Source: an uncultured Lachnospiraceae bacterium
GTDB lineage: Bacteria > Bacillota > Clostridia > Lachnospirales > Lachnospiraceae
Reading direction: 5' to 3'
Assembly (NCBI GenBank): GCA_902496125.1
Contig: CABUZU010000023.1
Span: 1 to 19,993, forward strand
Length of the DNA stretch: 19,993 nt
In this document: one piece after another, positions 15,120 through 19,993 of the stretch
Layout of the letters: every line of letters begins with the position of its first letter
Position numbering within the stretch: the stretch's first letter is position 1
Notes under the pieces: generated by a model
What the model was told of the DNA's origin: nothing
Seen by the model: the letters and a program-made list of their open reading frames with translations, nothing else
Databases searched by the model: none
Made by a program: the position numbers and the translations under genes

Positions 15120-17338
15120 AATTCTTTCATCTCTCGAATTCGAAGTGCTAAACTAGAATATCGAAGCTGTTGATACTTATTTTGAATCATGGATTCAAAT
15201 TCACGAACAGACCCTACAATACACACACAGGACTTTGCTCTTGTAACTGCTGTATATAATAAATTTCGATTCATAAGCATTCTAGGACCTGAAAGCAACG
15301 GTAATACAACTGCTGGATATTCACTTCCTTGCGATTTGTGTACAGTTATCGCATAAGCAAGTTCTAATTCTTCTAATTGTTTAAAAGAATACGTTACCTG
15401 TCTTCCTTCATCAAATTCTACAACTAACTCTTCGGTAAATAAATTCATCTTCTTTATAATGCCAGTGTCTCCATTAAAGACTCCCTGACCTTCTTCTAAT
15501 AAGAATCCTCTATCGTTTCTTACTTCCCATTCCATCTTATAATTGTTTTTAATCTGCATGACTTTATCGCCTACACGATAAATTGTATCTCCAATTTCTT
15601 TTTCCCTTTTGCTACTATCTGGTGGATTTAAATATTCTTGTAAAATTCGATTTAAACGCTCTACTCCTAGTGCGCCCTTTCGCATTGGCGTCATTACTTG
15701 AATATCGTGAATACTTGCATGTACATAATCCGGCAGCTTTTTCATTACTAAGGTTAGACAAGCATTAATAATCGCATTGGCATCTGGACGTTTAATAAAT
15801 AGAAAATCTAAGCTTCTTTTGTTTGAATCAACCATCTTTCCTTCATTAATTTTATGTGCATTGATGACAATATCACTGGTTGCCGCCTGTCTAAAGATTT
15901 TATTTAATTTTACAACTGGAAAACATTCGGATTCAATTAAATCTTTTAATACATTTCCTGCTCCAACACTTGGAAGCTGATTAATATCACCAACTAAAAT
16001 CAGTCTTGTTCCCAATTCAACAGCTTTTAATAAAGCATGAATTAGACTCAAATCCACCATCGACATTTCATCAATAATAATGACATCCGATTCAATTGGA
16101 TTTTCTTCATTTCGCATAAATCCTTTTACTTCGCTATCATCTTCTGGAATTCCATTGACTTCTAACAAACGATGAATGGTCTTTGCTTCCATATTCGTAG
16201 CTTCTGTCATACGCTTTGCCGCTCTTCCTGTTGGCGCAGCTAACACGACATCGAGTCCTTGTTGTTCAAAATAATAGAGAATGGAACGAATCGTTGTCGT
16301 TTTACCCGTACCAGGACCCCCTGTCAAAATCAAAAGTCCATGGCTTGCACAAGCTCTTACTGCATCTCTTTGGTCATCATCTAGCTGAATCGAAAAATTC
16401 TTTTCAATTTCTTCTAAATATCGTTTTAATTCTCTTTCATCAACTTCATATTCTTCATTCAAATCATGTAAAAGTCTTGCCGTCTCTAATTCCATATAAT
16501 AGTAATGACTTAAATAAATGACATTTTCGCCACCAATTTCTTTTACTACAATCCTTCTATCAATTACTAAGTCCATAATATAGTTTTCAGGTGTATCAAT
16601 TGGTTGATGAATTAAATCTATTGTCTGATCAAATAATTGATTTTGTGGCAAATAAATATGACCATTATTCAAAGCTTGATTTAATACATAAAGCATCGCA
16701 CTTTTGATGCGATAACTCGAATTTGCTAAAATTCCTGACTTTGCTGCAATTTCATCTGCAATCTTAAATCCTACACCAGGAATATCATCAGCCATACGAT
16801 AAGGATTGGTTCGAATCATATCATAGACACCATCTTGATAATATTTATAAATCTTAAGAGCTAGATTTAGGCTAATTCCATATTGTTGTAGAAAAATTAC
16901 TGCTTGTCTTCGATCTCTTTGTTCAAATGTTAATGCTGCAATCTCTCTTGCCTTTTTCTCACTAATCCCTTTGATTTCTGCAAGTCTTTCTGGCTCTTCT
17001 TCAATAATGTGAAAGGTATCCTCTTTAAATTTCGCTACAATCCTTCCCGCTAATGCAGGTCCAATTCCCTTAATTGCTCCTGATGCTAAATAATGTTCAA
17101 TTGCTGCAACATTTTGAGGTAGAGTAGCCTCAATTTTACTGACTTGCATCTGCTCTCCATAAACTGGATGCTCTACAATTCTTCCTGTTGCTGTTACATA
17201 TTCTCCTTCATTAATATAAGCAAGATTTCCAACTAATGTAATGGTTTTCTTATCGGTAATTACTTCCATTACCGTATAGCCATTTTCCTCATTTTGAAAT
17301 ACAATATTTTCCACATATCCTGTAAGTGTTTCTTCCAT
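15116..17338 (-). CDS. recD2: SF1B 5'-3' DNA helicase RecD2
   Basis: ATP-driven 5'-3' helicase of the RecD2 type, found without RecB and RecC and involved in replication-fork repair. The 740 residues begin with an OB-like domain (about 1-75). Tandem helix-hairpin-helix motifs follow (IKGIGPALAGRIV 89-101, IKGISEKKAREIA 122-134, IPGVGFKIADEIA 186-198). The helicase core has Walker A TGGPGTGKTTT (339-349), APTGRAAKRM (368-377), DEMSM (423-427), GDINQLPSVG (450-459), and late motifs TVHKSQGSEYPAVVLP and LYTAVTRAK. ATG 17336-17338 has GGAGGG five bases ahead. It is the first gene of recD2-comF-recJ. I see no strong promoter after the upstream terminator, so how it is started is unclear. Confidence 0.95.
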   Translation of the reverse strand: MEETLTGYVENIVFQNEENGYTVMEVITDKKTITLVGNLAYINEGEYVTATGRIVEHPVYGEQMQVSKIEATLPQNVAAIEHYLASGAIKGIGPALAGRIVAKFKEDTFHIIEEEPERLAEIKGISEKKAREIAALTFEQRDRRQAVIFLQQYGISLNLALKIYKYYQDGVYDMIRTNPYRMADDIPGVGFKIADEIAAKSGILANSSYRIKSAMLYVLNQALNNGHIYLPQNQLFDQTIDLIHQPIDTPENYIMDLVIDRRIVVKEIGGENVIYLSHYYYMELETARLLHDLNEEYEVDERELKRYLEEIEKNFSIQLDDDQRDAVRACASHGLLILTGGPGTGKTTTIRSILYYFEQQGLDVVLAAPTGRAAKRMTEATNMEAKTIHRLLEVNGIPEDDSEVKGFMRNEENPIESDVIIIDEMSMVDLSLIHALLKAVELGTRLILVGDINQLPSVGAGNVLKDLIESECFPVVKLNKIFRQAATSDIVINAHKINEGKMVDSNKRSLDFLFIKRPDANAIINACLTLVMKKLPDYVHASIHDIQVMTPMRKGALGVERLNRILQEYLNPPDSSKREKEIGDTIYRVGDKVMQIKNNYKMEWEVRNDRGFLLEEGQGVFNGDTGIIKKMNLFTEELVVEFDEGRQVTYSFKQLEELELAYAITVHKSQGSEYPAVVLPLLSGPRMLMNRNLLYTAVTRAKSCVCIVGSVREFESMIQNKYQQLRYSSLALRIREMKEL

Positions 17339-17352
17339 CGTCCCTCCATACA

Positions 17353-17391
17353 GAAAAAGACACCCACAATCTTTCGATACAATGGGTGTCT
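17353..17391 (-). terminator. Terminator after the mbl/mreB gene, GAAA-capped hairpin
   Basis: On the minus strand AGACACCCA pairs with TGGGTGTCT (17383-17391 with 17358-17366). Inside this nine-pair stem ATC and GAT form a short second helix capped by a GAAA tetraloop, after a small internal loop. TTTTTC follows at once. It lies 16 bases after the actin gene stop and 14 bases before the recD2 ATG, so recD2 needs its own start or read-through. Confidence 0.87.
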
Positions 17392-17407
17392 ATACTTATT
17401 CTATAGT

Positions 17408-18415
17408 TTATTCGTCTTCTGATAGACTCTTGCTTGAGCTGCTATTTAATTCAATAAATTTACCTGTACCAATAGCAACTGCTGTTAATGGGTCATCTGC
17501 AATCGTTGTGCTGATACTTGTGTTGCTTTCAATTAAATGATCTAATCCACTAAGTAATGCACCACCACCCGTCATTACAATGCCTCTATCAAAAATATCT
17601 GCTGCTAATTCTGGTGGAGTTCTCTCTAAAACACTGTGTACAGCATCTACAATTGACATTGCAGGCTCTTTTAGTGCTTCTAATGTTTCATCAGAAGTAA
17701 TGGTAACAGTCTTTGGAAGACCTGTTAATAAATTACGTCCACGAACATCCATTGTGAGTACTTCTGGTCTTTCATCTGCACAGCCGATTTTAATCTTGAT
17801 TTCTTCTGCTGTTCTTTCACCGATTAATAAATTGTGTTTATTACGCATGAAACGTACAATTGCATTGTCAAAATCATCACCAGCTACCTTTACAGAAGTA
17901 CTTACTACGGTACCACCTAATGAAATAACTGCTACATCGGAAGTACCACCACCGATATCAACAATCATTGTTCCACATGGTTTACTAATATCAATTCCAG
18001 CACCGATTGCTGCTGCTACAGGTTCTTCAATAATCTTAACATCTCTAGCGCCTGCTGCATAAGCTGCATCCTTAACTGCCTTCTTCTCTACTGAGGTTGC
18101 TTCACTAGGAACACAAATACTAATTACTGGTTTTCTTAAACTTCTACGTCCCATAGCTTTTCTAATAAAGAATTTAAGCATCTGCTCTGTTACTGCATAA
18201 TCAGAGATAACACCCTGTCTTAATGGACGTACTGCAATAATATTACCAGGTGTACGACCAATCATTAATCTTGCCTCTTCACCAATTGCCTTAATCTTAT
18301 TTGTATCTCTGTCAAAAGCGACTACTGAAGGCTCTTTTAACACAACACCTTTTCCTTTTACATAAACTAGGATACTGGCTGTACCTAAATCAATTCCAAT
18401 ATCTGTAGATAACAT
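17408..18415 (-). CDS. mbl: Rod-shape actin homologue, MreB/Mbl family
   Basis: Forms filaments under the membrane that guide side-wall peptidoglycan synthesis. I choose ATG 18413-18415 (335 residues): AGGAGG lies eight bases upstream, while the start ten codons earlier would contain that site. Motifs: DIGIDLGTASILVYVKGKG (5-23, phosphate 1), EPSVVAFD, MIGRTPGNIIAVRPL, the connect/phosphate 2 segment VDIGGGTSDVAVISLGG, AGDDFDNAI and MTGGGALLSGL. The opening (GKGVVLKEPSVVA) and the absence of mreC/mreD neighbours resemble Mbl more than MreB, but the paralogue cannot be settled here. It is a single-gene unit with a strong promoter and its own terminator, divergent from the dnaJ-like gene. Confidence 0.9.
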   Translation of the reverse strand: MLSTDIGIDLGTASILVYVKGKGVVLKEPSVVAFDRDTNKIKAIGEEARLMIGRTPGNIIAVRPLRQGVISDYAVTEQMLKFFIRKAMGRRSLRKPVISICVPSEATSVEKKAVKDAAYAAGARDVKIIEEPVAAAIGAGIDISKPCGTMIVDIGGGTSDVAVISLGGTVVSTSVKVAGDDFDNAIVRFMRNKHNLLIGERTAEEIKIKIGCADERPEVLTMDVRGRNLLTGLPKTVTITSDETLEALKEPAMSIVDAVHSVLERTPPELAADIFDRGIVMTGGGALLSGLDHLIESNTSISTTIADDPLTAVAIGTGKFIELNSSSSKSLSEDE

Positions 18416-18495
18416 ATGTTCTTCCTCCTGAATCCTATCTATCAATATTTCAAAAACATATTTCTAAATTACATAGTTTCCATAAATACACACTA

Positions 18496-18524
18496 AGTAT
18501 AATCAGTCAAGTCTTTCTTGTCAA
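18496..18524 (-). promoter_or_regulatory. Sigma-A promoter for mbl/mreB
   Basis: Minus-strand TTGACA (18519-18524), 17 bases, TATACT (18496-18501): one mismatch from consensus. The predicted RNA start is near 18489, giving a leader of about 75 bases. The rest of the 18416-18688 gap is A+T-rich and shows only this promoter and the divergent dnaJ promoter; I found no other gene there. Confidence 0.88.
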
Positions 18525-18638
18525 TCAAATACGAAAATTTTTCTCAAAATCGTGAAAATCTTAATAAAACTTCAATTTTTCATTTATAAATTAGTAATAA
18601 TTTTTCCAAAATAATCTAGACTTTTTTAGTTAAGTTTA

Positions 18639-18667
18639 TTGTTTTTCTCTTCAAATAATGCTATACT
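18639..18667 (+). promoter_or_regulatory. Probable promoter of the dnaJ-like gene
   Basis: TTGTTT (18639-18644), 17 bases, TATACT (18662-18667). The predicted RNA start at about 18674 is two bases before the GGAGG ribosome site (18676-18680), so the leader would be only about 15 bases. No CIRCE inverted repeat (TTAGCACTC type) is present, so HrcA heat-shock control is not indicated. Confidence 0.7.
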
Positions 18668-18688
18668 CATGATATGGAGGTACGCATT

Positions 18689-19795
18689 ATGATGGAAAAA
18701 GATTATTATGAACTACTAGGCGTTGCACCCGATGCAAGTGAAGAAGAAATTAAAGCAGCTTATCGTAAGCTTGCAAAAAAATATCATCCTGACCACAATC
18801 AAGATGACAAAGAAGCGGAACAAAAATTTAAAGAAATTTCAAAGGCTTATAAAGTTCTTAGCGATCCGAAACAACGTGCTCATTATGACTACCACGGACA
18901 TAAACACTATACCCAAAATGCTACTCATTTTCAACAATCTCATACGCATGACCATGACCACAGTAATTGTGGCGATGACCATGAATGTACTGGTGACTGC
19001 GAAAACTGCCAAAATCACAAAGAAGAAGAAGTCTTTCATATGTTCGGACGTGGAAAAGACCTTCGTACTCTTATCCATATTAATTTTGAAGATACCGTAT
19101 TTGGAGCTACACGTATCTTAGATGTAGACTTTATGGAACGCTGCCCTTCTTGTCATGGTACCGGTGGCAAGGCAGGAACCTCACCAATTTCTTGCCCACA
19201 ATGTCATGGAAGTGGTAAGGCTGTTTACTATGAACCTTCTCTTAAAGGAAAACGAAAACGTATTATCTGGTGTCCTACCTGTCATGGTAAGGGTACCATT
19301 TATGAGGAGGTCTGTGATATTTGCGGTGGAACTGGTATGACCGCAGTTAAAAAACGTGGAGAACTTACCATTCCCCTTGGCATCGATACCGGTGAATACA
19401 TTCGCTTAAAGGGACTTGGACAACCTGGTGAACATCCTGATGATGAACGTGGGGACTTATTAGTGGTTGTCATTGTAGACCCTCATCCATTTTTAACTAG
19501 ACAGGACTACCATGTCTTTTCCGATGTATGGATTGATTTTACAACGGCTACTTTAGGTGGTACGATTCAGATTGAAACCTTAGATGGTATCATTGATTAC
19601 GACGTTTTACCTGGTACAAAGTCCCATACTAAAATCAACCTTCATGCCCACGGTGTTCCTCACCGTAGATACCCCGATGTAAGGGGCGACCACTACGTTA
19701 CCTTAAAGATTCGAACACCAAAAGATTTAACCGATGAAGAACGAGACTTGATGTTAAAACTGCAAAAATGTTTTAAGAAACGTAATACATTCTAA
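18689..19795 (+). CDS. DnaJ-type (Hsp40 class I-like) co-chaperone with His/Cys-rich linker
   Basis: Presumed to stimulate DnaK ATPase and deliver clients. I choose ATG 18689-18691 (368 residues; a second ATG follows directly), eight bases after GGAGG; the ATG at 18674 overlaps that site. The J-domain (about 4-68) has YYELLG and the essential HPD (33-35). The zinc centre has four intact repeats: CPSCHGTG (152-159), CPQCHGSG (169-176), CPTCHGKG (195-202) and CDICGGTG (209-216). Two C-terminal substrate domains follow. The usual Gly/Phe linker is missing: residues 66-110 instead hold ten His and four Cys (94, 100, 104, 107) with many Asp. No dnaK or grpE is adjacent, so this may be a second, specialised DnaJ. 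It has its own promoter and terminator. Confidence 0.9.
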   Translation: MMEKDYYELLGVAPDASEEEIKAAYRKLAKKYHPDHNQDDKEAEQKFKEISKAYKVLSDPKQRAHYDYHGHKHYTQNATHFQQSHTHDHDHSNCGDDHECTGDCENCQNHKEEEVFHMFGRGKDLRTLIHINFEDTVFGATRILDVDFMERCPSCHGTGGKAGTSPISCPQCHGSGKAVYYEPSLKGKRKRIIWCPTCHGKGTIYEEVCDICGGTGMTAVKKRGELTIPLGIDTGEYIRLKGLGQPGEHPDDERGDLLVVVIVDPHPFLTRQDYHVFSDVWIDFTTATLGGTIQIETLDGIIDYDVLPGTKSHTKINLHAHGVPHRRYPDVRGDHYVTLKIRTPKDLTDEERDLMLKLQKCFKKRNTF

Positions 19796-19822
19796 AAAAA
19801 CTGCTCACATGAGCAGTTTTTT
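19795..19822 (+). terminator. Terminator of the dnaJ-like gene
   Basis: CTGCTC (19801-19806), loop ACAT, GAGCAG (19811-19816), then six T residues. The A-run before the stem also pairs with the T-run, so the hairpin could act in both directions. It starts at the dnaJ stop codon. Confidence 0.92.
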
Positions 19823-19852
19823 GCTTTATTTAGTAAAAACTTCAAATATAAT

Positions 19853-19912
19853 TTGACGTACTACCGCCGCACGCTCGTGACTTTAGTCGTGAGTTAGGCG
19901 GTAGTACGTCAA
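19853..19912 (+). repeat. 60-nt double-hairpin element, possibly IS200/IS605-related
   Basis: The outer arms are a perfect 16-bp inverted repeat: TTGACGTACTACCGCC (19853-19868) and its complement (19897-19912). Between them lies a second hairpin, CTCGTGAC (19874-19881), loop TTTA, GTCGTGAG (19886-19893). As plus-strand RNA all eight inner pairs form, two of them G-U wobbles; on the minus strand those two positions would be A-C mismatches. It has no A-run or T-run and is separate from the terminators on both sides. The inner GACTTTAGTC core resembles hairpins that I recall at the right ends of IS200/IS605 elements, so a small non-autonomous mobile hairpin is possible. Structure is seen; origin is inferred. 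Confidence 0.75.
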
Positions 19913-19914
19913 CG

Positions 19915-19936
19915 AAAAAGGCATCCTACGATGCCT
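19915..19936 (-). terminator. Terminator for a minus-strand gene to the right
   Basis: On the minus strand AGGCATC, loop GTAG, GATGCCT (19919-19936) are followed by TTTTTCG. The orientation implies a minus-strand gene ending just right of here, converging on the dnaJ-like gene. Confidence 0.78.
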
Positions 19937-19941
19937 CTTTC

Positions 19942-19993
19942 TCACATTCTATGTTCTTTTAGGTATTTCTCTCTTGTAGCCAATCCACCTCGA
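19942..19993 (-). CDS. Possible C-terminal end of a minus-strand gene, cut by the window
   Basis: One minus-strand frame reads RGGLATREKYLKEHRM and stops at TGA 19942-19944, five bases before the terminator stem. The other two minus frames also stop within 45 bases of the edge (19949-19951 and 19959-19961), so the frame choice rests only on nearness to the terminator and a plausible charged tail. I do not recognise the family from so few residues. Confidence 0.35.
   Translation of the reverse strand, partial: RGGLATREKYLKEHRM

Noticed and set aside
15583..16521. Plus-strand open frames opposite recD2 (and similar frames opposite other genes)
   Set aside because: They lie fully within well-supported minus-strand genes, have low-complexity translations and lack ribosome sites; they are shadows of the real frames.
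12587..17338. recD2-comF-recJ as a defence or mobile-element module
   Set aside because: All three are standard chromosomal genes with intact canonical motifs and base composition like their neighbours; no defence partner, integrase or boundary repeat is present.
18416..18660. Hidden gene or small RNA in the mbl-dnaJ gap
   Set aside because: Only promoter boxes and A+T-rich sequence are visible; no ribosome site with an open frame and no hairpin followed by a T-run.
18839..19078. Minus-strand hydrophobic 79-codon frame opposite the dnaJ linker (antisense membrane peptide?)
   Set aside because: The hydrophobic Val/Met-rich translation is the mirror of His/Asp codons (CAT/GAC to ATG/GTC) in the linker; it has no promoter or ribosome site that I can see.
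19853..19912. Integron attC site: GTTAGGC at 19893-19899 fits the core pattern GTTRRRY
   Set aside because: The matching left core (RYYYAAC type) is absent on the same strand, and no integrase or cassette array is present; the match looks accidental within the outer stem.

Overview
The window looks like ordinary chromosome from a low-GC, Gram-positive anaerobe of the class Clostridia, most likely a Lachnospiraceae member. The grounds are strongly A+T-rich DNA, Shine-Dalgarno sites of the GGAGG type before most genes, sigma-A promoters close to TTGACA-17-TATAAT, U-tailed hairpin terminators, Firmicutes-type proteins (KtrAB-like potassium uptake, ComFC, RecD2, Mbl-like actin) and two small proteins of the kind found mostly in Lachnospiraceae. 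This is inferred from protein flavour; no 16S or other taxonomic marker is present.

Layout. Almost everything is on the minus strand, so genes are read from high to low coordinates. From right to left: an Mbl/MreB-type actin gene with its own promoter and terminator (17353-18524); a DNA-repair/uptake group recD2-comF-recJ (12587-17338); a five-gene group tcdA-apt-ktrB-ktrA-TrmH methyltransferase from one promoter to one strong terminator (8415-12598); a single SH3/SleB-type wall hydrolase with a perfect consensus promoter (7182-8373); nfeD-qmcA (5676-7146); argF-small membrane protein-birA-small protein-dusB (2116-5630); and greA-lysS with its own promoter (2115 to the left edge, where lysS runs out). 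The only plus-strand gene is a DnaJ-type co-chaperone at 18689-19795, divergent from the actin gene. To its right lie its terminator, a 60-nt hairpin element, a minus-strand terminator and perhaps the last codons of another minus-strand gene.

Function. The genes are housekeeping: translation and tRNA modification (lysS, dusB, tcdA, TrmH enzyme), transcription elongation (greA), biotin and arginine metabolism (birA, argF), purine salvage (apt), potassium uptake (ktrAB), recombination and repair (recD2, recJ), DNA uptake (comF), cell shape and wall (mbl, wall hydrolase), membrane scaffolding (nfeD-qmcA) and protein folding (dnaJ-like). Tight spacing and several 4-base ATGA overlaps point to translational coupling inside the groups.

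I see no phage, CRISPR array, toxin-antitoxin, secretion or biosynthetic cluster, and no clear new system. The two items most worth following are the DnaJ protein, whose usual Gly/Phe linker is replaced by a His/Cys-rich segment, and the 60-nt double hairpin at 19853-19912, which resembles a non-autonomous IS200/IS605-type end. No stretch longer than about 300 bases lacks a gene; the largest gap (18416-18688) holds two divergent promoters in very A+T-rich DNA.
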